Below, in pieces: positions 17,931-25,254 of a stretch of DNA of 64,000 nt. Position 1 is the first letter of the stretch. Every line of letters begins with the position of its first letter. A model generated the notes under the pieces. That model did not search any database. It worked only from the letters and a program-made list of their open reading frames with translations, and was not told the origin of the DNA. The stretch is taken from the NCBI RefSeq assembly GCF_001757105.1, contig NZ_MDHN01000010.1, forward strand, positions 124,001 through 188,000, written 5' to 3'. The DNA is from Alteromonas confluentis (GTDB lineage Bacteria; Pseudomonadota; Gammaproteobacteria; Enterobacterales; Alteromonadaceae). Position numbers and translations under genes: made by a program.

Positions 17931-18203
17931 ATGAACAAGCAAAACCGGCTTTTTAAACAACGCATTGATAACGCCGCGCTGGCAATGCAGGAAGTTATCA
18001 AACAGGGCTGCGCCATCGTGTCGTTGAACATTGAGCAATCAGCCACCGTGATCGAAATCCTACCGCCGCTGAACCCTCAGTTCACCGGCACCCAAATCAG
18101 CACCATTGGCACTGCAACGGGCCGCGAACACGTGATGGTACGCCGCATACATGGCTGCACCGTCCGCTGGAAAAACAACAACTATTTTGAGGTATCAGCA
18201 TGA
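17931..18203 (+). CDS. Hypothetical early phage protein
   Basis: 90 aa, not recognised. Basic N-terminus (MNKQNRLFKQR) and a compact beta-rich remainder (GCTVRWKNNNYFEV at the end). ATG at 17931 follows GGAACGG; the same frame is open upstream inside the previous gene but has no better start. It overlaps the next gene by four bases. Confidence 0.55.
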   Translation: MNKQNRLFKQRIDNAALAMQEVIKQGCAIVSLNIEQSATVIEILPPLNPQFTGTQISTIGTATGREHVMVRRIHGCTVRWKNNNYFEVSA

Positions 18204-18898
18204 GCTACATCGATTCACTTTACGCGCTAACCACCGTCGATTGCCCGAAAGGCTACCGTGAAGACCACGAAGGCAACTTACGCCGCATCGATCGGATTAA
18301 ACCCCTCGACCTGGAACGTGATGCCCTGACACGCGATCTGTTTAGCCAAGCAATCCTGGTCCACGAAGAAATGCTTAACCTGGCACACCAGCTGCGCTTC
18401 CAAGTTGCCCAGTTCGTGAAGATGGCTATGGCCAAATACGACAAGCATCTGGGCGGGCAAAAAGGCAACGTCACCCTGTACAGCATTGACCGCCGCATCA
18501 AAATTGAGCGCAGCCGACAAGACCGCGTGTGCTTCAACGAGAACGCGATTGCCGCCCGCCGCATCCTCGACGAGTGCATTAAACGCTGGTCGAAAGGCAG
18601 CAACAAGAACCTGCAGGCCGTTGTTCAAAGTGCGTTTAAAACCGATAAGAACGGCCGCTTCAGTGCCGCCAAAGTGCTAAGCCTTCGCAGCCTCGATATC
18701 GACGACCCGCAATGGAAAGAAGGCATGAATGCTCTGGCGGATGCCATTGAAGTGGACTCCAGCGCCGAATACTTCCGCGTGTATTACCGCGACGACAACG
18801 GCAACTATCACCAACTGCCGCTCGACCTTGCCAACATCACGGCAGACCAGCCAGAGGTAAAAGGCAAAGCCCTTACACCAGAAGCGGAACCTGCGTAG
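18200..18898 (+). CDS. DUF3164 family phage protein
   Basis: 232 aa. The pattern (GYREDHEGNLRRIDRIKPLD, then a long helical middle, then GNVTLYSIDRRIKIERSRQD) matches the DUF3164 family, regularly found after MuB in Mu-like prophages. The function is unknown; a nucleic acid role is often guessed. Four-base overlap with the previous gene. After its stop lies a hairpin GCCCCTC/GAGGGGC (18904-18920) without a T run. Confidence 0.85.
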   Translation: MSYIDSLYALTTVDCPKGYREDHEGNLRRIDRIKPLDLERDALTRDLFSQAILVHEEMLNLAHQLRFQVAQFVKMAMAKYDKHLGGQKGNVTLYSIDRRIKIERSRQDRVCFNENAIAARRILDECIKRWSKGSNKNLQAVVQSAFKTDKNGRFSAAKVLSLRSLDIDDPQWKEGMNALADAIEVDSSAEYFRVYYRDDNGNYHQLPLDLANITADQPEVKGKALTPEAEPA

Positions 18899-18978
18899 AC
18901 CCTGCCCCTCGTTGAGGGGCATAACACAAGTCCATTACAAGTGGGCTTCTGTTATCCGTAAGCAGCAAAGAGAAAACA

Positions 18979-19530
18979 ATGAAAGACGAAAAAAAACGCT
19001 TAATCAGCGCCGTTCACGTGGGTAAAAACCAACTCGCCATGGACGACGACACCTACCGTAGCCTGCTGAACCAGGTCACCGGTAAAACCAGCACGTTGAA
19101 AATGTCTCTGTGGGAACTGCGCAAAGTACTCGAAGCAATGAAGTCCAAAGGCTTTAAGTACAAGAAAACCAGTACTCGCCGCCAGTCCCCCCCCAGTCGC
19201 GGTGCCACAGTGGATAAACTGCGTGCCATTTGGATCACCATGCATCAGCACGGCTTTGTTGAAGACGGCAGCGAAGCCGCGCTGGATGCCTACGTGCGCC
19301 GCCAAACCAAATCTGAAAACAATGGTGAAGGTATTGCCGCTGCTGCCTGGTTACAGGGTGAGACGTGCAACAAGGTACTCGAATCGTTGAAGTACTGGCA
19401 CCGCCGTGAAATGGCCGCAGTGCTGAAAAAGAACGGCATTTACTCACTGAGTGGCCATCGTAAAAGCTGGCCTATCGCCAAAGCACCTTATGACTACGTG
19501 TCGGCAGCCTATGAGGGGCAGCGTCTATGA
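18979..19530 (+). CDS. gemA: GemA/gp16-like regulatory protein
   Basis: 183 aa. The start KRLISAVHVGKNQLAMDDDT followed by YRSLLNQVTG is the signature of the phage gp16/GemA (DUF1018) family. In Mu, GemA affects host gene expression and DNA supercoiling. The remainder has the typical TVDKLRAIWI and ALDAYVRRQT blocks and ends with a region about leaving the helix (SWPIAKAPYDYVSAAY). An 80-base gap with a hairpin precedes it, so expression may be set apart from the genes upstream. Its stop overlaps the next start by four bases. Confidence 0.87.
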   Translation: MKDEKKRLISAVHVGKNQLAMDDDTYRSLLNQVTGKTSTLKMSLWELRKVLEAMKSKGFKYKKTSTRRQSPPSRGATVDKLRAIWITMHQHGFVEDGSEAALDAYVRRQTKSENNGEGIAAAAWLQGETCNKVLESLKYWHRREMAAVLKKNGIYSLSGHRKSWPIAKAPYDYVSAAYEGQRL

Positions 19531-19994
19531 AATTATGCCGCTGTCCGGTTTGCCACAGCACCCTGCACCTTGATGCCCTGGTGCAGGACCAGGCAGGCCG
19601 AGAACTGATTGCCACCGTGGCCCGCCTCGATACTCAAACAGCAACAGTGCTGCTGGGCTATCTGGGCCTGTTTCGCCCGGTTAAATCCGATTTAAACAAC
19701 GGTCGCGCGCTGAAATTACTGACAGAAACCCTGTCACTCACACCAAACGCCAAAGCGCTGTGTCAGGCGTTAGAGCAAACCGTGAGCAATATCAGCCAGA
19801 ACCGCCGAGAAGGCGGCGATACCAAGCCGTTAAGCAACCATAACTATCTGAAAAAAGTCCTCTGCAGCCTGCCAGGTTGGGACTTGAGCGAGAACCAATA
19901 CCATGAAATCAGTCAGCCAGTTAGCCAACAACCTGCCCAGAACGTCAGCCAGTCATTGCTCAACATCAACGACACCGGCTGGTCAGACGATTAA
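19527..19994 (+). CDS. Hypothetical early protein with N-terminal CxxC
   Basis: 155 aa, not recognised by name. It starts MKLCRCPVCHST, a zinc-ribbon-like knuckle, followed by a helical middle (TATVLLGYLGLFRP) and a Gln-rich C-terminus. The position before a lambda-P-like gene and the short zinc start are compatible with a replication accessory role, but nothing proves it. It overlaps gemA by four bases and the following gene by up to 92. Confidence 0.6.
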   Translation: MKLCRCPVCHSTLHLDALVQDQAGRELIATVARLDTQTATVLLGYLGLFRPVKSDLNNGRALKLLTETLSLTPNAKALCQALEQTVSNISQNRREGGDTKPLSNHNYLKKVLCSLPGWDLSENQYHEISQPVSQQPAQNVSQSLLNINDTGWSDD

Positions 19995-20595
19995 AGACGA
20001 GGTAGTCAGAATGGTTAACCACACGTTCGGCAAGTTTCAGCTGATCTTCGGGCGTCGCTACAGCTCCCGTTTCGGCAATGCCGACGATGTGGCGTTAACC
20101 AAACGCATGTGGGCGCAAGGTTTTACCTTGTCCCATGTCAATGCCGCTGCGGTCGACCATGCGATCAACCGCATCATCATGCAGCAAATTGAATGGCCAC
20201 CAGAACTGCCAGACTTTCTCGCATTGTGTGATGAATCGCTGGCCGCTGGCCTGCCTGCACCAGAAGCGGCACTAAAAGAAATCATTTGTCGCCGTGGTGC
20301 CGAGCGCTTTAACGACGACTTTGTGTTCAGCCATCGTGTTGTTGAATACACCAACGAGCAAGTTGGCCACTACCTGCACAAGGAAGCGGAAAAGCCATTT
20401 AACGCACGATTCAAGAAAGCGTACCGCCAAGCGGTGTACCTGCATCGCATGAACAAATTGCCCCCTAAGCGTCAGGCCCTGCCTGCGCCAGAACTGCCGC
20501 CCATTATCGAGCAGCAAACCATCAACCCGAACTGCCCCATTCAGAAACGCATGGCGCAGCTTCGTAAAGCCGCAAGGAGTAAACACAGTGAGTGA
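19903..20595 (+). CDS. Replication protein P-like
   Basis: 230 aa from the first ATG. The stretch DEVVRMVNHTFGKFQLIFG and then WAQGF, WPPELPDFLALCDES, GLPAPEAALKEI match the layout of the lambda P family, which loads the host helicase DnaB. Two starts are possible: 19903, which keeps the helix that opens the family domain but overlaps the previous gene by 92 bases, and 20011, which has a good GAGGTAG site but cuts that helix. A replication protein of this type is not part of Mu itself, so it is a guest in the Mu early region. Confidence 0.7.
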   Translation: MKSVSQLANNLPRTSASHCSTSTTPAGQTIKDEVVRMVNHTFGKFQLIFGRRYSSRFGNADDVALTKRMWAQGFTLSHVNAAAVDHAINRIIMQQIEWPPELPDFLALCDESLAAGLPAPEAALKEIICRRGAERFNDDFVFSHRVVEYTNEQVGHYLHKEAEKPFNARFKKAYRQAVYLHRMNKLPPKRQALPAPELPPIIEQQTINPNCPIQKRMAQLRKAARSKHSE

Positions 20596-21022
20596 AGACC
20601 AGAACAACTTCGCCTTCGAAGAGGATTTCGACCAGCTGCTGAACAACCTGTCTGATGTGACCGATGACCGCGCCCTAGCCATGTCGCGATTCAAAGAACA
20701 TTTGTGGGCACTGGTGCTGATCACCGAACGTCGTCTGAATGAGGAAGGCATGAAAGGCAAGCAGGCTTATCAGTTGGCCTGCCGGTTAATTGCTGAAATC
20801 GCTCACTACCAGGGCGGTGAATGCCGGTACCTGCCACGGGGCGACAAACTGAAACAAGAACTTCGAGATATTCAGATGTTCCGGCTATGGCACGAGAAGA
20901 GCTGGCCAGTTGATCGGATACACAAAGAGTACTGCCCGGAGCTGAACACCATCCAGGTTTACAAAATTCTGCGCATTAAACGCAAAGAGTACTTAGCAAA
21001 AATTCAACCCACACTGCTTTAA
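20588..21022 (+). CDS. mor: Mor-like middle transcription activator
   Basis: 144 aa. An acidic N-terminal dimerisation part, then the DNA-binding part: YQGGECRYLPRGDKLKQELRD and RIHKEYCPELNTIQVYKILR, the hallmark of the Mor/C family. In Mu, Mor opens middle transcription and C opens late transcription; here only one family member is present, so it may drive the whole structural region. It overlaps the P-like gene by eight bases. Confidence 0.88.
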   Translation: MSEDQNNFAFEEDFDQLLNNLSDVTDDRALAMSRFKEHLWALVLITERRLNEEGMKGKQAYQLACRLIAEIAHYQGGECRYLPRGDKLKQELRDIQMFRLWHEKSWPVDRIHKEYCPELNTIQVYKILRIKRKEYLAKIQPTLL

Positions 21023-21037
21023 CTAAGGAGCACACAC

Positions 21038-21277
21038 ATGGCATTTCATCGTCAGGAAGTTACGCACAGTCTTTACCCGATTGACCTTGCAATCGTGAAC
21101 CAGAAGTCCTTCGAACAGAAACTGCAGCCGTGGCAATTCATTGTCATGAGTTGGGACGAGAGTTTTGTGGCAACACCCAAGCAAGTGAAGGAAATCGGCA
21201 AGTTCCTCATCCAGGAAGCCGAACGCGTTGAAAACGAATTCAAGTACAACGGCACGCCAAAGAGGGCTTCAAAATGA
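21038..21277 (+). CDS. Hypothetical small phage protein
   Basis: 79 aa, acidic-basic mixed, not recognised. AAGGAG lies nine bases before the ATG. Overlaps the next gene by four bases. No membrane segment or motif seen. Confidence 0.55.
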   Translation: MAFHRQEVTHSLYPIDLAIVNQKSFEQKLQPWQFIVMSWDESFVATPKQVKEIGKFLIQEAERVENEFKYNGTPKRASK

Positions 21278-21525
21278 CTTCAAACAAACCATCAGCTTCC
21301 ATTTATAAACACAAGCACCCGGATTATGACTCAGAAGAGCTGCTGTTAAGTGACTGTGCGAACGAGTCACCGGTGTTTGAATCACTGGTTAATTCCCTTG
21401 CTGAAGATATGAACTGTCCATTCACTGTCACCATGAAAGCGTGGATAGGTACGTTGCGAATAAACGGCAAAGATTGCCAGGTGCAACTGGTTGTGACTTC
21501 CGATGAATTAATTGATGAGAACTAA
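21274..21525 (+). CDS. Hypothetical small phage protein
   Basis: 83 aa, acidic, not recognised. The start overlaps the previous stop (ATGA), which supports it as a real gene in the chain. The next gene begins four bases after its stop. Confidence 0.5.
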   Translation: MTSNKPSASIYKHKHPDYDSEELLLSDCANESPVFESLVNSLAEDMNCPFTVTMKAWIGTLRINGKDCQVQLVVTSDELIDEN

Positions 21526-21528
21526 CCC

Positions 21529-21741
21529 ATGGCGAACCCGGCGAAAATCAACCCGGAAATCGAAATCGGCCTGACGGCACTCTGCCTTCATGCCCAACCG
21601 GACGTCACCCTCACCCGCCAGGAAATTGCCGATGTTTGTAACTGCAGTGACCAGGCAATAAGAGAAATTGAAATCCGCGCTTTGAAGAAAGCAACCGTCC
21701 GCGCCCGCCGAATGGGGCTACACGAATTTTTAGAGGATTAA
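21529..21741 (+). CDS. Small HTH protein resembling sigma region 4
   Basis: 70 aa. The whole middle (LTRQEIADVCNCSDQAIREI followed by EIRALKKA) reads as a sigma-factor region-4-like helix-turn-helix: the pattern TxxEIAxxxxxSxxxIRxIExxALxKL. It lacks the other sigma domains, so it is more likely a small DNA-binding regulator than a sigma factor. It lies between small early genes, upstream of the RepA-like ATPase. Confidence 0.65.
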   Translation: MANPAKINPEIEIGLTALCLHAQPDVTLTRQEIADVCNCSDQAIREIEIRALKKATVRARRMGLHEFLED

Positions 21742-21745
21742 ACAC

Positions 21746-21934
21746 ATGCTTGAACTCGACTATCACCCGTTCCGTCCGCCTACAGCAAGGAAAGAGAAGA
21801 AAAGTGATGCCATCCGCGATCTCAATAATCGACGCATGACCGAAGAACAAAAAGCCGCCCGCGCTAACCGCCGCAAAAGGGAAGATATCTTGCTGGCCCG
21901 TGAACTGGGCATTGATGTCAGCGATTTTACTTAA
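21746..21934 (+). CDS. Hypothetical small charged protein
   Basis: 62 aa, rich in Arg, Lys and Glu (NNRRMTEEQKAARANRRKRE), probably helical, not recognised. It lies in line with its neighbours (four bases after the previous stop, eleven before the next start). Confidence 0.5.
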   Translation: MLELDYHPFRPPTARKEKKSDAIRDLNNRRMTEEQKAARANRRKREDILLARELGIDVSDFT

Positions 21935-21945
21935 GGAATAAATGA

Positions 21946-22836
21946 ATGTTTGAACTATTGACCAACGCCAGCCTGTCTGAAAAAGACTTCAATGAAAAAG
22001 TGGAATTTATCATTGATGGCTTTATTGCCAAGCGGATGATTACCATGGTGTACGCAGACGGCGGGAACGGCAAAAGCTGGCTGGCGCTGGCCCTTGCCCG
22101 CTACTGTGCCCGCACCATGTTCCATGTGTTCTATCTCGATTTCGACAACCCACTGGGCGTACTGAAAGAACGCAATGTAAATGAAATGCTCATTCAATCG
22201 TGCACCAATCTGCATTATGTGCAGCGCAGTAAAAGCCCCCTGCCGCCTGGCGAACTGCTGCGCCAGCTGGCCGAAGATGCTGTAGCCAACCGCTATGACA
22301 ACATCTTTTTTGTTATCGACAGCCTGCGGGACTTCACAGACGTGAACAACGACCCCCGCGTGGCGGTTACCCTGTCACACCTGAAAGACATCCGTGAAGC
22401 GGGCGGCACCATCCTGATTTTGCACCACTCGAACAAGGATGGTCGCAACTACCAGGGCAGCAATAATATTCGCAACAGTGTAGATAACATGTACCGCCTG
22501 CAGAAACGGGAACTGTCTCAGCAAGTGGGTGTACATCTGGAAGTGAAGAAAGAACGTGCAGCCATTAGCGACCAGGCATTCGACATCTGCCCACAAACCC
22601 TCGCGCTCACACCGGTGAATCTGGTGGAAGCCATGGCAACAGAAGCCGATGTATCGTTCGTGAGCAGTATTAAAGATGCCCTGATGCAGCACGGGCAGAT
22701 GAACAAAACTGATTTGCTCAATAAAGCAGGCTTCGCGAAAGACGATAAAACCGCCCGCGCTCGGTTAGAAAAATACGACGGTGTGTATTGGACAAGCCAC
22801 AAGAAACACACCCGCATCATCTACCAGTCAATCTAA
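21946..22836 (+). CDS. RepA-like RecA-fold ATPase with C-terminal winged-helix-like module
   Basis: 296 aa. Walker A ADGGNGKSW (37-45), a Walker B-like strand IFFVIDSL with a downstream LILHHSNKDGRN typical of the RepA/AAA_25 group of plasmid and phage replication ATPases (hexameric helicase-like). The last 55 residues contain KDDKTARARLEKYDGVYW, which is nearly repeated at the end of the Rha protein (KDDKTARNWLVEYEGIHW). I infer a replication or DNA-processing ATPase. A 26-bp element that recurs inverted at 35629-35654 starts at the base after the stop codon. Confidence 0.75.
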   Translation: MFELLTNASLSEKDFNEKVEFIIDGFIAKRMITMVYADGGNGKSWLALALARYCARTMFHVFYLDFDNPLGVLKERNVNEMLIQSCTNLHYVQRSKSPLPPGELLRQLAEDAVANRYDNIFFVIDSLRDFTDVNNDPRVAVTLSHLKDIREAGGTILILHHSNKDGRNYQGSNNIRNSVDNMYRLQKRELSQQVGVHLEVKKERAAISDQAFDICPQTLALTPVNLVEAMATEADVSFVSSIKDALMQHGQMNKTDLLNKAGFAKDDKTARARLEKYDGVYWTSHKKHTRIIYQSI

Positions 22837-22862
22837 AGTTGTCAAAGTTGTAAACGTTGTAG
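22837..22862 (+). repeat. 26-bp element, copy 1 (inverted relative to copy 2)
   Basis: Starts directly after the stop of the RepA-like gene. Its reverse complement is found without mismatch at 35629-35654, just after the capsid gene stop. Internally it is three 9-bp steps with the core GTTGT. A related 14-base part occurs at 24086-24099. Confidence 0.85.
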
Positions 22863-22911
22863 CGCGGGTTTCTGCGCTGCCCACTCAATCACTAATATGC
22901 ATAAGGAATTA

Positions 22912-22940
22912 TTGACACACCGCACGCTCGGGATTAAGGT
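22912..22940 (+). promoter_or_regulatory. Putative promoter upstream of the C4 RNA
   Basis: Perfect TTGACA at 22912-22917, then 17 bases, then a poor -10 candidate TAAGGT (22935-22940). A short leader with ACCATAAG (22955-22962) and a terminator (22967-22997) follow. It could drive the C4/rha transcript. Confidence 0.4.
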
Positions 22941-22966
22941 GGCCGCACTAGAACACCATAAGCGGC

Positions 22967-22997
22967 CTTCCGCACCCGATAGCCTTGCGGCTTTTTT
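22967..22997 (+). terminator. Terminator ahead of the C4 RNA
   Basis: CCGCA/TGCGG stem with an inner AGCC/GGCT pairing option, followed by six T (22992-22997). It separates the early operon from the C4/rha unit. Confidence 0.55.
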
Positions 22998-23024
22998 ACG
23001 CCTGTAATACAGGTGTGATCCGTC

Positions 23025-23140
23025 CATTTTTCAATGGCCGGGTGGAGAGGCGTTAATAAAACACCCGCAAGGGGAATAGGCCCGGAGCAACTTATGGTGC
23101 TCTAGTTGACACCCGGCTACCAGCTACTAACTGGTAGGCG
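23025..23140 (+). ncRNA. C4-type antisense RNA controlling the Rha antirepressor
   Basis: The layout matches the C4 antisense RNA known from phages P1 and P7: GGCCGGGTGG near the start, AACACCCGCAAGGGGAATAG in the middle, TAGTTGACACCCGGC at the end, closed by CCGGGTG/CACCCGG (23038-23044 with 23110-23116), then a terminal hairpin CTACCAG/CTGGTAG (23117-23137). Two parts are complementary to the rha translation start: CTTATGGT (23091-23098) to ACCATAAG (23151-23158), and AATGGCC (23033-23039) to GGCCATT (23161-23167), together covering AAGGAGG. Known of the family: C4 blocks antirepressor synthesis. That it does so here is inferred from the pairing. Confidence 0.85.
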
Positions 23141-23167
23141 TTAACTAAAAACCATAAGGAGGCCATT

Positions 23168-23872
23168 ATGGTCAATCAACTCCCCGACGTGGACTTGCGC
23201 CACTATATCGATGTAAAAGGCAACCAGCTTTACACCCCGTCAACCCGCATAGCCGAAGTATTCGGAAAGCAACACAAAGACATTTTAAGAGCCATTAGAA
23301 ACATAGATTGCTCCGATTATTTCAACGAGCGCAATTTTGCGCCCGTTAAATATAAAGATGCCAAAGGCGAAATGCGTGAAATGTATAACATCACCAAAGA
23401 CGGCTTTGTGTTTCTGGTTATGGGCTTCACCGGTAAGCAGGCAGCAGTCATTAAAGAGGCGTACATCAACGCATTCAATGCCATGGCCGAGCAGCTACAG
23501 CAGCTTCCCCCTGCCGACATGTCAACCGAACTGCAGCAGGCCAACGCCGAACTGCAACAAGAACTGCTACAGCTTTATCGCGAAAAAGCGACGTATTTAC
23601 AGCAGGAACTCACACAAAAACAACGTCCTGTACCTGCATCACTAAAAAATAATCCGTATACTGAGCACAAAAAACACACATTTATTCATGCTGTTATACA
23701 ATTTTTGCATGAGAACCCCGGCTCAACTAAGACAAAAGTACTTGATGCAGCCGGAGTCAGGAAGGATGATAAGACAGCCCGCAACTGGCTGGTTGAATAT
23801 GAGGGCATTCACTGGGACTGTGTAGCCATGGGCACAGCCTACGCCTATTTTTGCAAGGAGTATCGCAAATGA
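23168..23872 (+). CDS. Rha-family antirepressor/regulator
   Basis: 234 aa. The N-terminal domain (TPSTRIAEVFGKQHKDILRA, then NITKDGFVFLVMGFTGKQA) is the phage Rha domain, common in antirepressor-type regulators. The middle is a Gln-rich coiled coil (about 115-160). The C-terminal 60 residues form a module also present in the RepA-like ATPase. In P1-type systems such a protein under C4 control counteracts the phage repressor. The AAGGAGG site (23156-23162) lies five bases before the ATG and is fully covered by the predicted C4 pairing. Confidence 0.87.
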   Translation: MVNQLPDVDLRHYIDVKGNQLYTPSTRIAEVFGKQHKDILRAIRNIDCSDYFNERNFAPVKYKDAKGEMREMYNITKDGFVFLVMGFTGKQAAVIKEAYINAFNAMAEQLQQLPPADMSTELQQANAELQQELLQLYREKATYLQQELTQKQRPVPASLKNNPYTEHKKHTFIHAVIQFLHENPGSTKTKVLDAAGVRKDDKTARNWLVEYEGIHWDCVAMGTAYAYFCKEYRK

Positions 23873-24066
23873 AAAATATTCACATATTGGATGAACTTGA
23901 CACGCTGGTTACCTGCCAGGAAGTGTTGGCGGAATTGGTGGGTGAAATCCCTGAAGGGGTTTGCCAAACGAAAAAACTTGCTATATTGATGGGGTATTTG
24001 AGTGACCAACAAAGAAAACTCAGCACTCAATTGGGTAACCAAAGCAGGTTAAGTTCGGTATCCTGA
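23869..24066 (+). CDS. Hypothetical protein coupled to rha
   Basis: 65 aa, acidic and helical, not recognised. ATG at 23869 overlaps the rha stop (ATGA) and has GGAG ten bases upstream, so it should be translated together with rha. An open frame six codons longer exists but has a poor start. Confidence 0.6.
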   Translation: MKNIHILDELDTLVTCQEVLAELVGEIPEGVCQTKKLAILMGYLSDQQRKLSTQLGNQSRLSSVS

Positions 24067-24085
24067 TAAAAACAGGGTAAACACA

Positions 24086-24120
24086 ACAACATTGACAACA
24101 ACCCCGGTTTTACTGGGGTT
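24086..24120 (+). terminator. Hairpin after the rha operon, preceded by part of the 26-bp element
   Basis: Stem AACCCC/GGGGTT (24100-24105 with 24115-24120), then TCATTTCTT. Directly before it is ACAACATTGACAAC (24086-24099), which equals 13 of 14 bases of the capsid-side 26-bp element (35640-35653). In both places the element comes right before a hairpin. Confidence 0.5.
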
Positions 24121-24155
24121 TCATTTCTTAGCTACACGTTTATAAGGATATTAAA

Positions 24156-24665
24156 ATGAGAAAACTATTACTTGTCGCTGGTCTCTTAGCCTTAACCGGG
24201 TGTTCCACCAAAACAGGCTTAGTGCCAACAGAACACCATTCCGGCTTCGACGATGCACGCATAGTCAATATCGCCCCACACGCCAATGCATGTAAAAGCA
24301 TTAGCTGTACTGGGTTTGGGTTGCAATGGTCAAGTAAGTATCCAGATTCCGCTCTAATTACCGTTCAGCTTTTTAATCAGCTTTCTGCTATATTCGGTGC
24401 CAAGCTGAATATAGACGGCGACATTATCACGCTCAAAGAGAATCAGATCACGACCAGTTCTGATATCAGCCAGGACGGGTTTATCAAAAACAGTTCCAAG
24501 GCGTTTATCATTAGCATGGAAAATCTGCAGCGTATTACCAAAGCGAAGAAAGTATGGATGCGCGTTGAAACGCCGGATGGCACATTGGAAGACGCCATCA
24601 TTGACGGCGACACCGATAGCAAGTCTTATTATGCGTTAAAGCGTTTCCTCGCCAAAGTCGGCTAA
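24156..24665 (+). CDS. Prophage lipoprotein of unknown function
   Basis: 169 aa. A classic lipoprotein signal: basic start MRKLLLVAGL, hydrophobic core and lipobox LTGC, with Cys16 as lipidation site. The residue after Cys is Ser, which would favour sorting to the outer membrane. Two further Cys (CKSISC) may form a disulfide. The rest is not recognised. It stands alone between the immunity operon and the lysis genes, with AAGGA before its ATG and hairpins on both sides. It could be a lysogenic conversion or superinfection exclusion gene; this is inference from position and lipid anchor only. Confidence 0.7.
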   Translation: MRKLLLVAGLLALTGCSTKTGLVPTEHHSGFDDARIVNIAPHANACKSISCTGFGLQWSSKYPDSALITVQLFNQLSAIFGAKLNIDGDIITLKENQITTSSDISQDGFIKNSSKAFIISMENLQRITKAKKVWMRVETPDGTLEDAIIDGDTDSKSYYALKRFLAKVG

Positions 24666-24697
24666 TCCCCTAAGTCCAAGCTAACCACCCTCCCCGC

Positions 24698-24720
24698 ACC
24701 GCCATCGCTAAGATGGCGGT
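24698..24720 (+). promoter_or_regulatory. Hairpin directly before the endolysin start codon
   Basis: Perfect 9-bp stem ACCGCCATC/GATGGCGGT (24698-24706 with 24712-24720), loop GCTAA; the ATG starts at the next base. There is no other purine-rich site, so any ribosome binding site would be inside the stem. There is no T run, so it is not a normal terminator. Confidence 0.7.
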
Positions 24721-25254
24721 ATGAACCAAGAAAATTCACTCCACTACGGCCTGACCAGTTTTCAGCAAGCCTTTCAGCTTGCGGTAAACGTCTGCGATTT
24801 GCTCGGGCACGGCGCAAACAGAACGGCTGTTCACCTGCTGCTGGAAACGGCTGCGGCTGAAACGCAGCTGGGCACCTTTGCCGACCCCACACCCAACGGC
24901 GCGGGTAGCGGCCTGACGCAGGGCGACCCAATTGCCGTTAAGGACGTGCGCCAGCGTACCCGTGGCAACGATGCAGAGCTTGTCCGTCAGGCCTTTGAAT
25001 TCGATGTGTACAGCCTACAGCCAGAAGACCTGCGCGAAGACCCGTTAAAAGCCCTGGTCTTTACCCGCCTGTTTTACAAGCTGCGCCCTGAGCCAATCCC
25101 TGTCTCTGCCTGGGAACGCGCCCGCTACTGGAAAACCTTTTACAACACCGTGGCCGGTAGCGGCACCCAGGAGCATTACATCCACTCAGCCCGCCGCTGG
25201 CTCTATGGCCCGGCGTCTCCGTTAAAGATGAGTATTCACCGATGGCCACGATGA
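24721..25254 (+). CDS. Probable phage endolysin (muramidase-like)
   Basis: 177 aa, no signal peptide. Residues 38-60 (HLLLETAAAETQLGTF, then GAGSGLTQGDP) resemble the group of phage endolysins with an E-x(8-15)-G-rich-GLxQ active region, in which the Glu is the likely catalytic acid. The C-terminus (RPEPIPVSAWERARYWKTFY) is typical of the same group. It should cleave the glycan of peptidoglycan during host lysis. First gene of the late lysis block, followed by a holin-like gene. The start is unusual: the ATG follows a perfect hairpin. Confidence 0.65.
   Translation: MNQENSLHYGLTSFQQAFQLAVNVCDLLGHGANRTAVHLLLETAAAETQLGTFADPTPNGAGSGLTQGDPIAVKDVRQRTRGNDAELVRQAFEFDVYSLQPEDLREDPLKALVFTRLFYKLRPEPIPVSAWERARYWKTFYNTVAGSGTQEHYIHSARRWLYGPASPLKMSIHRWPR

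Noticed and set aside
21529..21741. Phage-encoded sigma factor
   Set aside because: Only a region-4-like helix-turn-helix is present; 70 residues cannot hold the other sigma domains.
24092..24120. TTGACA in the 26-bp element family as promoter -35 boxes
   Set aside because: Neither 24092-24097 nor 35646-35651 has a -10 box at 16-18 bases; hairpins follow instead.
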